From DASRRB01 sp036732755 (GTDB lineage: Bacteria > Planctomycetota > B15-G4 > SIAN01): a DNA stretch of 45,686 nucleotides. A program made the translations under genes and the position numbers. Location: positions 1 to 45,686 of the forward strand of contig DAINBU010000027.1 in the NCBI GenBank assembly GCA_036732755.1, read 5' to 3'. Below are positions 1 through 7,975 of this stretch, one piece after another; within the stretch, counting starts at the first letter, position 1; every line of letters starts with the position of its first letter. Under the pieces are notes generated by a model. The model ran no database searches. It saw nothing but the letters and a program-made list of their open reading frames with translations, and was not told the origin of the DNA.

Positions 1-62
1 CTTTCGCCCTGGAAGGACGCGAACACTTCGCGGATCCAGCCGATGTCTTCGACGATCACCAC
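1..62 (-). CDS. Partial gene start, possible response regulator receiver domain
   Basis: An open frame enters the left edge on the minus strand. Read from a GTG pair at 57-62 it begins VVIVEDIGWIREVFASFQGE. A hydrophobic beta-strand followed by an acidic ED pair is how receiver (REC) domains begin, so a response regulator is a reasonable guess. Only about 20 residues are visible, no phospho-acceptor aspartate is in view, and the ribosome site is weak. The start is therefore uncertain and the assignment tentative. Confidence 0.35.
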   Translation of the reverse strand, partial: MVIVEDIGWIREVFASFQGE

Positions 63-158
63 GCTTCGACCACCACGCTTCGATGCGAACGGGCGGCACC
101 GGAGGCCGAGAGCGGTCGCGGAGCCGCGACCGCGTCGATCGGCTCGGCGCGCCCTCGC

Positions 159-497
159 TTACTTGGCCGGCTTCGCCGCGGGCTTCGCCGCCGCCGCCGG
201 CTTGGCCGCCGCGCCCGCCGCGGGCTTCGCACCCGCCGCCGCCTTGGCGCCCGCCGCCGCTGGAGCCGCCGCCGCCGCCGCGCCCTCGGCGCCCGGCGCC
301 GCCGCGGCCGCCTCCTTCTTGGGAGCCTTCACCGCCTTGACCTTGAGGCGCGTCTTCACCTTCGGCAGCCCGAACACGGAGCGCCCGTCGGCGAACTTCC
401 CCTCCTCCTCGAGCTTGATCACGCGCTCGACGCGCTTCCAGACGTTGCGGGCGCGCGCGAGGGTGGCGCGGACCTTCAAGCTCTTGTGGATCGTCAT
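159..497 (-). CDS. PVC-type small basic protein with Ala/Pro/Lys-rich tail
   Basis: The first ~55 residues (MTIHKSLKVRATLARARNVW, then an ERVIKLEEEGKF segment and GLPKVKTRLKVK) match, from memory, the short basic protein family conserved in Verrucomicrobia, Chlamydiae and Planctomycetes (TIGR04137 type), whose function is unknown. The ATG at 495-497 is preferred over an upstream in-frame start because GGAGACGG precedes it and family members begin MxxHxSL. After the conserved core comes a ~55-residue tail made almost only of Ala, Gly, Pro and Lys, ending AAKPAAKPAK and resembling histone H1 tails. Such a tail suggests nucleic-acid contact, which is inference. The family assignment is fairly secure. 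Confidence 0.8.
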   Translation of the reverse strand: MTIHKSLKVRATLARARNVWKRVERVIKLEEEGKFADGRSVFGLPKVKTRLKVKAVKAPKKEAAAAAPGAEGAAAAAAPAAAGAKAAAGAKPAAGAAAKPAAAAKPAAKPAK

Positions 498-555
498 GAA
501 CCGTCTCCGTCGGGGCGAGCGCATGCCGCCGCCGGATCGGCGGGGATCGCAGCCT

Positions 556-1389
556 TCACTTCGTCGCGGGCACGTAGCCGCGAATCGTCGCGTTCTTGAA
601 GCTGCCGCCCAGGCTCTTCACCCGGTCGCGCAGATCGATCAGCTTCTTGTCGTCCTGGGTCGCGCCGCGCCCGATGCGCAGCACCATCTCTTCCTTCTTG
701 GCGTTGGTGAAGACCGGCTGCATCTCGAAGCCGTCGAGGCGCGCCCCGAGTTCCTTCTTCAGCCGCTTCTCCTCGTTCGCGAACCTCGCCTTCAACTCCG
801 CCGGCTTCCTCCGGCGGTCGGCCTCCGAGAGCGTCACGCTCGCGACGACCACCCAGTACTCGCGCGCCGCGGGCCGGGCGTCGGCGGCGCGCTCGCCGCC
901 TTTCGCATTCGGCGCCGGCGGCGCCGCCGCGTCCGGGGACGCGTCGCGCCGCGCATCGTCCGCTCCCTTCGCGTCCCCGCCGCCCGGCTGCTCCCCCCGA
1001 TCCTTCTGCATCCAGTCGGTGAGGAACGACCGCTCGCGGGACAGCGCCAGCCCGCCGGCTCCCGGCGTGCCGCCCTTCGCGAAGGGCCAAAGCCCGACAG
1101 CATAAGCCGCCCCGACCAGCAGCACCAGTCCAGCGGAGACGAGCGTTACGACGAGGCCGCCGCGGCGGGAACGCGCGGGCGCCAGCGGGCGCGGGTCGAT
1201 GTCAGCGGAGCGCGCGAGCGTCGGCATGGGCTTGCGCGGCTTCACGATCCGCTTGGGCTGGATCTGGATCTCCGGCGCCCCCACCACTTCGGCCCGGGGT
1301 GCCGGCGGCGGCGGCGCGGCGCCGTCGCGCGTCGGGAACGACTGACCGTTCTGACGAAAGATCTCGAGCGGGTGTTTATGGCCCCGCAT
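556..1389 (-). CDS. Single-pass membrane protein with possible SPOR-like C-terminal domain
   Basis: A 277-residue protein. A Pro-rich cytoplasmic N-terminus begins MRGHKHPLEIFRQNGQSFPT. One membrane segment lies near residues 79-100 (GLVVTLVSAGLVLLVGAAYAVGL), followed by an Ala/Pro/Asp-rich linker and a folded C-terminal domain from about residue 175 (EYWVVVASVTL...). That domain has the alternating strand/helix feel of SPOR-type domains (xxVVVASxxxxxxA, then VLRIGRG, then SLGGSF), but the match is not certain. The ATG at 1387-1389 is chosen because GGGGAG lies just upstream; an in-frame start 23 codons earlier lacks such a site. The protein probably sits in the cytoplasmic membrane with its C-domain outside. 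No enzymatic motif is visible. Confidence 0.65.
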   Translation of the reverse strand: MRGHKHPLEIFRQNGQSFPTRDGAAPPPPAPRAEVVGAPEIQIQPKRIVKPRKPMPTLARSADIDPRPLAPARSRRGGLVVTLVSAGLVLLVGAAYAVGLWPFAKGGTPGAGGLALSRERSFLTDWMQKDRGEQPGGGDAKGADDARRDASPDAAAPPAPNAKGGERAADARPAAREYWVVVASVTLSEADRRRKPAELKARFANEEKRLKKELGARLDGFEMQPVFTNAKKEEMVLRIGRGATQDDKKLIDLRDRVKSLGGSFKNATIRGYVPATK

Positions 1390-1531
1390 GCGTGGCACTC
1401 CCCTCGACCACCCGTCGTTCGCGTCGCGGACCGCACCGCCAGGCCGTCCGAAGAGCATGACTCGCGAACCGACCGCGCGAGATTAGCGACGGCGACGCGA
1501 AGCCGTCAACGAAAGCGCGCCGGCGGGCGCG

Positions 1532-1957
1532 CTACTCGGGAGCGGGCGCGCGCGCCTGCGCCAGGAACGGCGCGTAGCGATAGGCGACGCCGGTCCCGTC
1601 GTGGACCCGCCGCAGGCGCTCGTGGTAGCGGACCGACAGCTCCTCGAGCGGCGCCGCCTTGGCCGCGTCGCAGAAGTAGAGCCGGCAGCCGAGCGGCCGG
1701 CCCTCCCGCGCGACGCAGACGCCGGCGCTCCAGTGCGGGCAGAGGGCCGGGTCGCCGTTGGCGCGCGGCGCCCCGCTGCGCCGCAGCCGTTCCATCTCGA
1801 GCGCGGTCGCGAACAGCGTGAGTCCGCTCTTGGGAAAATCGCAGCAGCGGCCCGACAGCTCGCACCGCGGCGCGAGCGCCGCGAGCTCCGCGTCGAGGTC
1901 GGCGTAGAGCGCGTCGAGGCGCGCGAGCGCGTCGTCGATCGGCGCCGCCACGCTCAC
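1532..1957 (-). CDS. YkgJ-family cysteine cluster protein
   Basis: A 141-residue soluble protein with the Cys pattern of the YkgJ/UPF0153 (CxxxxCC) family: CELSGRCC near residue 32, then CPHWSAGVC and GCRLYFC. These cysteines are thought to bind zinc or an Fe-S cluster; the biochemical role of the family is unknown. Translation starts at GTG 1955-1957, which overlaps the kinase stop codon (GTGA), so the two genes are probably translated from one message. Length and motif spacing are normal for the family. Confidence 0.8.
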   Translation of the reverse strand: MSVAAPIDDALARLDALYADLDAELAALAPRCELSGRCCDFPKSGLTLFATALEMERLRRSGAPRANGDPALCPHWSAGVCVAREGRPLGCRLYFCDAAKAAPLEELSVRYHERLRRVHDGTGVAYRYAPFLAQARAPAPE

Positions 1958-3096
1958 CGCCGCGGCCGCCGCTTGAACGGCGACCTCCCCTTCTCGGGCG
2001 GCTCGTCGCCGAACGGCTTCCTCAGGCCGGGGTCGTCCCCGTCGGGGTTGAACTCGAGCGTCTTCTTGCCGCGGATCTGCTGCTCGATGTCGGCGATCAG
2101 CTCGGTCGGGCTCTGGTACCGGACCTCGCGCTCCTTGGCCATCATCTTCTCGATGAAGTAGTGCATGTGGGGCGAGATGCGGCGGCTCTTCAGGACCTCG
2201 CTCGAGAGCGAGGCGAGGATCTGCGCGGCGAGCACCTCCTGGTTGTCCTGCCCGGCGAAGGGCAGCTCGCCCACCACGAGCTGGTAGAGCGTCGCCCCGA
2301 GCGAGTAGATGTCGGCGCGCACGTCGAGGTCGGACTCGCCGCGCGCCTGCTCGGGCGAGATGTAGGCGACCGTCCCGACCGTCGTCTCGCCGGACGTCGC
2401 GGCGGGCGCCGTGTCGCCGATGCTCTGGGCGAAGCCGAGGTCGATCAGCTTGACCTCGTTCTTCGGCGTGAGGAGCACGTTCGCCGGCTTCACGTCGCGG
2501 TGCACCACGCCGTTCTGCGAGAGGTAGTGCAGCGCGCGCGCCACCTGCAGGATGATGTAGAGCGACTCGTCCTCGCCGAACGTCCGCCCCTCCTTCAGGA
2601 GGTCCTGCAGCGAGCGCCCCGGCACGTACTCCATGAGGAAGATCAGGCGCCCCTGGAACTGGCCGACCTTCTCGCCCGCGACGATGTTCTCGTGGCGCAG
2701 CCCGATCAGGAGCTTCGCCTCGCGCAGGAACGAGCGTTTGATCTTCTCGTCGGCCTCGAGCTCGCGGCGCAGCACCTTCACCGCGACGTCGCGCCCCGAC
2801 TTCTTGTCGCGCGCGTGCACGACGACCGCCGTCCCGCCGCGCCCGGCGAGGTCGAGCACGTCGTAGCCCGGCAGCTCGGGCACGTCCTCGCCCTCGACCG
2901 CGCGCAGGAAGTCGACGCGCGTCCGCGTGAAGCGGCCGGTCGCGACCGCGACGTCGAGCAGCCGGCGCCCCGAGCGCCGCATCTCGGCGACGAGCTCCTC
3001 GGCGGCGGCGCGGTCGAGCTGCCCGCGATGGACGAGCTGGGCGAGCAGCGTCAGGTCGGAGAGCTCACGCGCGGGGTCGGGCGTGCGTTCCGGCAT
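1954..3096 (-). CDS. Hanks-type serine/threonine protein kinase
   Basis: A 380-residue soluble kinase. A helical N-terminal domain (residues 1-70) precedes the catalytic domain. Visible motifs are a Gly-rich loop AGRGGTAVV (84-92), the ATP-anchoring lysine K107 in VAVKVL, the catalytic loop HRDVKPANVLL (199-209), a DLG metal site (219-221) in place of the common DFG, and the activation-segment end GTVAYISPEQ (241-250). DLG is common in bacterial kinases and compatible with activity. There is no transmembrane segment or extracellular sensor; the C-terminus is basic (SPFKRRPRR). It overlaps the downstream YkgJ-type gene. It is divergent from the AAA+ gene across a 228-bp spacer that should hold both promoters. 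Confidence 0.93.
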   Translation of the reverse strand: MPERTPDPARELSDLTLLAQLVHRGQLDRAAAEELVAEMRRSGRRLLDVAVATGRFTRTRVDFLRAVEGEDVPELPGYDVLDLAGRGGTAVVVHARDKKSGRDVAVKVLRRELEADEKIKRSFLREAKLLIGLRHENIVAGEKVGQFQGRLIFLMEYVPGRSLQDLLKEGRTFGEDESLYIILQVARALHYLSQNGVVHRDVKPANVLLTPKNEVKLIDLGFAQSIGDTAPAATSGETTVGTVAYISPEQARGESDLDVRADIYSLGATLYQLVVGELPFAGQDNQEVLAAQILASLSSEVLKSRRISPHMHYFIEKMMAKEREVRYQSPTELIADIEQQIRGKKTLEFNPDGDDPGLRKPFGDEPPEKGRSPFKRRPRR

Positions 3097-3324
3097 TTCT
3101 TTCGTCGTTCTCCGCGCGGCTCCGTCGCGGGATCGGGCGCGACGGCCAGCGCGATCGGCGGGCGACGAGTCTAACGATCGGCGCCGCCGCCGGGCGCCGC
3201 CCGGCGCCTTGCGGACACCTTTTCGAGTCGGGGTGAAAGGGGGGTGCCCCCCTCAAGCGGCCGCGCACGAGCCGTCGAAACTTCGCACCGACGACGTTCC
3301 CTACCGGACCCGGGGAAGCGAACC

Positions 3325-4755
3325 GTGGCGCGCAGCGTGGACTGCAACGTGATCCTCAAGTACTGCGAGATCCTCGACGAATTCGTCAAGGTCCGCGTCT
3401 TCATCGAGGAAGACATCGCCGAGCTGCTGAAGGTCAAGGAAGTCCCCAACCGCAACGCCTACCAGCAGCTGGTCGTGAACGCGTGCGTGGTGAACTTCCT
3501 GGACGAGGTGGTCCCGCTCTTCAAGCGGCAGAACCGGGTCTACAAGACCGCCGCGCTCGAGGAGCTGCTCTACCAGATCTGCGTCGAGGTCAACCCGCAG
3601 CTCGAGATCCACCAGGTGGCGCTGCCGATGAACGAGGCCGGCGACCCGGGCAGCCACCTCCACCTGCTCCACACGCCGGGGCTCAAGAACCAGCGCGACC
3701 AGAAGAAGAGCCTCGACAAGATCGACGCCGAAATGCGCCGCGCGATCATCGGCCAGGACGACGCGGTCGAGGCGGTGATGAAGGCGTTCCGCAAGGCGGC
3801 CGCCGGGCTCAAGGACCCGCGCCGCCCGATCGGCGTCTTCCTGCTGGTCGGCCAGACCGGCACCGGCAAGACCGAGCTGGCGAAGATGACCGCGCGCCAC
3901 CTGTTCGGCGAGATGTCGCGGCTGCTACGCATCGACTGCAACGAATACACGCTACCGCACGAGTACAGCAAGCTGATCGGCGCGCCGCCCGGCTACGTCG
4001 GCCACAACGAGGGCGGCCAGCTCACCGAGCAGATGAAGGAGAAGAAGGCGGGCGTCGTCCTCTTCGACGAGATCGAGAAGGCGCACCGCAAGGTCCACAA
4101 CGTCCTGCTGCAGATCATGGACGAGGGCTTCCTCACCGACAGCAAGGGCACGGTGGTGCCGTTCAACCGCAGCTTCATCCTGCTCACCAGCAACGTCGGC
4201 GTCGAGCAGATCGACAGCATCCGCAACCGCATGGGCTTCGACTGGAAGTCGCGCAAGAACCTGAAGCGCGAGGACGCCAAGGAGGCGACCCTCGAGGCGA
4301 TGAAGCACGCGTTCCGCCCCGAGTTCATCAACCGCCTCGACGGCGTGATCGTGTTCAACTCGCTGAACGAGACCGACTGCGTGAAGATCGCGCGCAACCA
4401 GCTGGCGCAGGTGGCCGGCTGGCTCAAGAACAGCGGCATCGAGCTCGACTTCACGGCGAGCGTGCCGCGCCGCGTGGCCGCGGTCGGCTTCAACCCCGAC
4501 TTCGGCGCGCGCGAGCTGCGCCGCATCATCCAGACGCAGATCGAGGAGCCGCTCGCCGAGCGCATCCTGCGCGGCGACTTCGGCCCCGGCGACAAGGTCC
4601 GCCTCACGGTGAGGAACGACCGCTTCGACGCGGTCCGCGTCCCGCGCCGGCGCGGCGGGCGCGAAGGCGCCGAGGCCGACGCGACCGCGGTTCCGGCCGA
4701 GACGCGCGCGGCGGGCCTGCTCCCGGTGGTCGGCGACGACTCGCGCCACGTCTGA
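3325..4755 (+). CDS. Single-ring Clp-like AAA+ ATPase
   Basis: A 476-residue protein. An N-terminal domain (about 1-125) that I do not recognise is followed by one AAA+ module of the ClpB/ClpC D2 type. The module shows Walker A GQTGTGKT (176-183), pore-loop GYVG (223-226), Walker B VVLFDE (244-249), sensor 1 LTSN (287-290), RPEFINRLD with the arginine-finger region, and GARELRR (sensor 2). The first AAA+ ring, the coiled-coil M domain and a C-terminal ClpP-binding loop are not seen, so it is more likely an unfoldase or remodelling ATPase than a protease partner. The GTG at 3325 is chosen because GGGGAAG lies 7-8 bp upstream. The C-terminal ~40 residues are low-complexity. Confidence 0.88.
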   Translation: MARSVDCNVILKYCEILDEFVKVRVFIEEDIAELLKVKEVPNRNAYQQLVVNACVVNFLDEVVPLFKRQNRVYKTAALEELLYQICVEVNPQLEIHQVALPMNEAGDPGSHLHLLHTPGLKNQRDQKKSLDKIDAEMRRAIIGQDDAVEAVMKAFRKAAAGLKDPRRPIGVFLLVGQTGTGKTELAKMTARHLFGEMSRLLRIDCNEYTLPHEYSKLIGAPPGYVGHNEGGQLTEQMKEKKAGVVLFDEIEKAHRKVHNVLLQIMDEGFLTDSKGTVVPFNRSFILLTSNVGVEQIDSIRNRMGFDWKSRKNLKREDAKEATLEAMKHAFRPEFINRLDGVIVFNSLNETDCVKIARNQLAQVAGWLKNSGIELDFTASVPRRVAAVGFNPDFGARELRRIIQTQIEEPLAERILRGDFGPGDKVRLTVRNDRFDAVRVPRRRGGREGAEADATAVPAETRAAGLLPVVGDDSRHV

Positions 4756-4780
4756 CGCGCCGGGCCGCGCGCGACGGGCC

Positions 4781-4786
4781 TATACT
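4781..4786 (+). promoter_or_regulatory. Possible -10 element (TATACT)
   Basis: TATACT stands out in a very GC-rich 97-bp spacer between the AAA+ gene and the secreted-protein gene at 4853. No good -35 hexamer lies at the right distance, so this is a weak call for the promoter of the 4853-9848 gene series. Confidence 0.3.
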
Positions 4787-4852
4787 GCGCCGCCTCGCTC
4801 CCGCCGCCGTCCGGCTCCCGGGCGGCGCCCCCGCGACCGAGGAGTCCGCCGC

Positions 4853-5632
4853 GTGCTCCGTGCCCCGCGACCCGCTTCGCTCCTGGCCCTTCCCCTCCTC
4901 GCGCTCGCGGCCGCCTTCGCGCCGCCGCAGGACGCCCCGGGCGCCAAGCCCTCCTCCGAATACGACAAGACGCCGAGCGACCCGGCCGCCGCCGGCTTCC
5001 TCACCAACCAGGTCGACGCGCGCGTCTACACGCTCGAGGCCGCCGGCGCCGGCAAGCTGGTCACGACGGTGCACGCCGCCTTCGACGGCCGCGCCGACGC
5101 GCCCGCCCCCTTCGACTTCGAGATCACCTGCGACTACCAGACGGGCGCGGTGACGACGCGCCCCCTTGCCAACCCGGCCGAGGCGATGAAGCCGCTGGTC
5201 GGGATGCTCTACGGCTACGGGCAGGCCGTCATCGCGATGCTGCCGTCGCGCCAGACCGGCGCCTACGTCGTCACGCTCGCGAACGAGGGCGAGCTGGTCC
5301 GCCTCGACTTCAAGCCGCGCGCCGTCCTCTCCGGCGAGCGCGCCCACCAGGAGTGGTTCAAGAAGGACGGCACGCCGGTCCGCCGCAAGGTCAACCTCAC
5401 CGGCGTCGACGGCAAGCCGCTCGTGCTCGAGGTCGAGTCGGAATACAAGGAGGCGGACGGGCGTCTCCTGCTCGCCGCGCAGAAGCCGATCGACTCGCGC
5501 GTCCGCTTCTCGATGGAGTTCGAGTACGAGAAGCTCGACGGCTTCCGCGTCCTGAAGCGGATCGTGCAGAAGACCGAGGAGATCCGCCTCGTCGTCGAGT
5601 TCAAGACGAAGATCGAGGCCGCGCCGAAGTGA
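4853..5632 (+). CDS. Secreted protein of unknown function
   Basis: A 259-residue protein with a clear Sec signal peptide (SLLALPLLALAAAFA, mature end near PPQDAPG). The remainder is predicted beta-rich with alternating charged strands (e.g. RVRFSMEFEYEKLDGFRV near the C-terminus), like a periplasmic or outer-membrane-associated lipocalin or LolA-type barrel, but no diagnostic motif is present. The start is GTG at 4853 with GAGGAG upstream. Its stop overlaps the start of the SurA-like gene (GTGA), so both are probably co-translated envelope proteins. I cannot name a family. Confidence 0.75.
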   Translation: MLRAPRPASLLALPLLALAAAFAPPQDAPGAKPSSEYDKTPSDPAAAGFLTNQVDARVYTLEAAGAGKLVTTVHAAFDGRADAPAPFDFEITCDYQTGAVTTRPLANPAEAMKPLVGMLYGYGQAVIAMLPSRQTGAYVVTLANEGELVRLDFKPRAVLSGERAHQEWFKKDGTPVRRKVNLTGVDGKPLVLEVESEYKEADGRLLLAAQKPIDSRVRFSMEFEYEKLDGFRVLKRIVQKTEEIRLVVEFKTKIEAAPK

Positions 5633-7044
5633 ACCGCCGCGCTTCCCGCATCGTCCTCCTCCTCGCCCTCGCGGCCGCGCCGCCCGCCGCCCTCGCGCAG
5701 GCGGCCCCGCCCGCGTCGGCGCGCGACCCCGGCGCGCGCGTCGTCGGGCGCATCCGTTCCCCCGGTTCCGAGCTCGCCGTCTCGCTCGACGCCTTCACCG
5801 CGTTCGTGCTGGTCGACGAGGGGGCGTCTCCCGACGGCGCGATCGCGCTCGACGCGCTCGTGCAGGAGCGGATCGTCGCGGTCGAGGCGCAGCGGCGCGG
5901 GCTCTCCATCGACGAGCCGACGCTCGACCGCCGCATCCGCGAGCTCGACGCGATGATCCAGAAGTCGAAGGTCGAGGCCGGCGGGATCCTCGGCCTGGCC
6001 CGGCAGCAGCACCTCACCCTCCCCGAGCTGCGCGAGAAGATCCGGATGTCGATGCTCGCCGAGCAGATGATGGCGGCCGACTTCGGGCTGAAGGCCGGCG
6101 CCGGCATCCCCGAGGAGAAGCAGAGCCTCTGGTACCACGACCAGAAGCGCGCCGCGGTGAAGCGCGACGGGCTCCCGGTCGGCGTCATCGCCGAAGTCGA
6201 GGGCCGAGCGGTCCGCCGCACCGACTGGGGCACGCTGCTCTACCGGCAGCTGCCGGAGAAGCAGCAGGAGAAGCTGCGCGAGGAGTTCAAGGGGGCGACG
6301 CTCCTGCTGCGCCGCGGCGCCGAGGCGAAGATCGAGGTGACGAAGGACCTGGTCGACCGGGAGATCGCCGCGCGCGACCGGGCGCTGGTCAAGATGCTGG
6401 CGCAGCAGGGCATGCCCAACCAGGGCGTCGGCTACCTCGACTACCTCAAGGCGAAGGGCCAGGATCCCGTCGCCGTCGTGCAGAGCGACCGCTTCCGCGC
6501 CGAGGTCGTGCTGAACGAAATGGCGCGCCGGCAGCACGGGCGCGACGGCTTCAAGGCCTACTACGAGGCGAACCGCGCCGACTTCGACAAGCGCTTCGGC
6601 CGCAAGATCCGGCTCGCCGCGATCTTCCTCGCCGCCGCGCCCAAGAAGTCGGCGAAGGTGACGCGCACGTGGGCCGAGGCGACCGACGAGCTCGACCGCC
6701 TGAAGAGCCGCATCCTCGCCGACCCGAGCGCCGTCCCGCCGACCTTCGGCAGCCAGGCGGCGATCCACTCCGACGACGCGGCGTCGCGCGCGCGCGGCGG
6801 CGACCTCGGGCTGCTCGGCCACGACGCCCTCGACGCGCGCGGGCTGCCCGACTCCCTCCTCGACGAGAAGGCCGGCCGCGTGGTCGGCCCGATCAACGCG
6901 CGCGACGGCGTCTACCTCCTGCTGGTCGGCGACCCGAACCCCGCCTCCCCCTTCGAAGAGATCCAGGACGAGGTCGAGAAGGCGGCGCGCAGCGAGGTCC
7001 TCCTCGAGGCGACGCGCGACGCCGTGTTCGAGCTCGACCTGTGA
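5629..7044 (+). CDS. SurA-like periplasmic parvulin peptidyl-prolyl isomerase
   Basis: A 471-residue protein with a signal peptide (IVLLLALAAAPPAALAQA). A long helical chaperone-like region includes DALVQERIVAVEAQRRGLSI and a PELREKIRMSMLAEQMM segment. A C-terminal parvulin-type domain shows the family landmarks: SRARGGDLGLLG, then LDEKAGRVVGPINARDGVYLLLV. SurA and PrsA-type proteins assist folding of exported proteins. The start GTG at 5629 overlaps the preceding stop codon. It lies just upstream of the microcompartment shell genes (20-bp gap), but nothing in it suggests a microcompartment role; it may simply share the transcript. Confidence 0.82.
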   Translation: MNRRASRIVLLLALAAAPPAALAQAAPPASARDPGARVVGRIRSPGSELAVSLDAFTAFVLVDEGASPDGAIALDALVQERIVAVEAQRRGLSIDEPTLDRRIRELDAMIQKSKVEAGGILGLARQQHLTLPELREKIRMSMLAEQMMAADFGLKAGAGIPEEKQSLWYHDQKRAAVKRDGLPVGVIAEVEGRAVRRTDWGTLLYRQLPEKQQEKLREEFKGATLLLRRGAEAKIEVTKDLVDREIAARDRALVKMLAQQGMPNQGVGYLDYLKAKGQDPVAVVQSDRFRAEVVLNEMARRQHGRDGFKAYYEANRADFDKRFGRKIRLAAIFLAAAPKKSAKVTRTWAEATDELDRLKSRILADPSAVPPTFGSQAAIHSDDAASRARGGDLGLLGHDALDARGLPDSLLDEKAGRVVGPINARDGVYLLLVGDPNPASPFEEIQDEVEKAARSEVLLEATRDAVFELDL

Positions 7045-7063
7045 AGCCGCCAAGGAGCCGCTG

Positions 7064-7366
7064 ATGCAGCTCGGACGCGTCGTCGGCACCGTGGTCTCGA
7101 CCGTGAAGGAGCCGCGCATGCGCGAGCTCAAGCTGCAGGTGGTGCGCCTGCTCGACGAGCAGGGGCGCGCGACCGGCGGCTACACCGTGGCCGTCGACGC
7201 GGTCGGCGCGGGCCACGGCGACGTGGTCCTCTTCGCGGCGGGCTCGAGCGCGCGCCAGACCGGGCTCACCGACGGCAAGCCGACCGACGCGACGATCATG
7301 GCGATCGTCGACAGCTGGGACGTCGAGGGGAAGCAGGTCTGGGCCGCGCACGAGGAGCAGTCGTGA
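7064..7366 (+). CDS. BMC-P (EutN/CcmL) microcompartment vertex protein, copy 1
   Basis: A 100-residue protein of the EutN/CcmL family, whose pentamers cap the vertices of bacterial microcompartments. Landmarks are the N-terminal strand MQLGRVVGTVVSTVKEP, the AVDAVGAGHGDVVLF segment with its conserved Gly-Asp turn, the SSARQT motif and the D-A-T-I-M-A-I-V-D strand. It overlaps the next vertex gene by four bases (GTGA). Planctomycete and verrucomicrobial (PVM-type) microcompartments for fucose/rhamnose breakdown normally encode three such proteins, which fits the trio here. Confidence 0.92.
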   Translation: MQLGRVVGTVVSTVKEPRMRELKLQVVRLLDEQGRATGGYTVAVDAVGAGHGDVVLFAAGSSARQTGLTDGKPTDATIMAIVDSWDVEGKQVWAAHEEQS

Positions 7367-7659
7367 GGCTCGGCCGCGTCGTCGGCCGGGTGGTCGCGAC
7401 GGTGCGTGCGCGCGACCTCGACGGCGAGAAGCTGCTGGTCGTCCAGCCGCTCGACGCGGCGCGCCGCCCCGCCGGCCCGACCGTGGTCGCCTGCGACGTC
7501 GCCCGATCGGGGCTCGGCGACCTCGTCGTCTGGGTCGGCGGAAGGGAGGCCGCGCTCGCGCTGCGGAGGACCTTCGTCCCGGTCGACGCGACCATCGTCG
7601 GCCACGTCGAGCAGGCGGCCGAGGCGCCGCCGCCGAACGACGCCCGCGGGAGGAAGTGA
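7363..7659 (+). CDS. BMC-P (EutN/CcmL) microcompartment vertex protein, copy 2
   Basis: A 98-residue paralogue of the neighbouring vertex proteins: MRLGRVVGRVVATVRARDL, then ARSGLGDLVVWVGG and FVPVDATIVGHV. The usual SSAR motif is replaced by REAALALRRTF, so this copy is the most diverged at the loop that normally follows the Gly-Asp turn. It starts at GTG 7363, overlapping the previous stop, and ends one base before the GTG of copy 3. Copies are expected to form distinct pentamers. Confidence 0.88.
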   Translation: MRLGRVVGRVVATVRARDLDGEKLLVVQPLDAARRPAGPTVVACDVARSGLGDLVVWVGGREAALALRRTFVPVDATIVGHVEQAAEAPPPNDARGRK

Positions 7660-7660
7660 C

Positions 7661-7975
7661 GTGTACCTGGCGCGCGTCCTCGGGCCGGTCGTGACCCCCG
7701 TGCAGCACCCCTTCTTCGACGGGCGCACGCTGCTCCTGGTCCGCCGCGTCGAGCCCGACGGCCGCTCGACCGGCCCCGACCGCGTGGCGGTCGACCGCGT
7801 CGGCGCCGGGCCGGGCGACGCCGTGCTGGTCCTGGAGGAGGGCAACTCGGCGCGCCAGGTCGTCGACGATCCCAAGGCGCCGCTGCGCAGCGTCATCGTC
7901 GGCTTCGTGGACGAGGTCGAAGTCGACGGCAAGATCGTGCTCGCGGCCGACGGCCGCGCGGAGGACGGACGATGA
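7661..7975 (+). CDS. BMC-P (EutN/CcmL) microcompartment vertex protein, copy 3
   Basis: A 104-residue third vertex paralogue starting at GTG 7661: VYLARVLGPVVTPVQHPFF, DRVGAGPGDAVLVLEEGNSA with the conserved GPGD turn, SARQVV and SVIVGFVDEV. GAGGAAG lies directly upstream. Its stop overlaps the ATG of the class II aldolase (ATGA), tying shell and enzyme synthesis together. The N-terminal Met/Val-Tyr-Leu in place of the usual basic residue is typical of one of the three subtypes in PVM-type loci, as I recall. Confidence 0.88.
   Translation: MYLARVLGPVVTPVQHPFFDGRTLLLVRRVEPDGRSTGPDRVAVDRVGAGPGDAVLVLEEGNSARQVVDDPKAPLRSVIVGFVDEVEVDGKIVLAADGRAEDGR

Noticed and set aside
3239..3252. GGGGGGTGCCCCCC palindrome upstream of the AAA+ gene as a terminator or operator
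   Set aside because: A two-base loop cannot form a stable hairpin in RNA, and such words occur by chance at this GC content.
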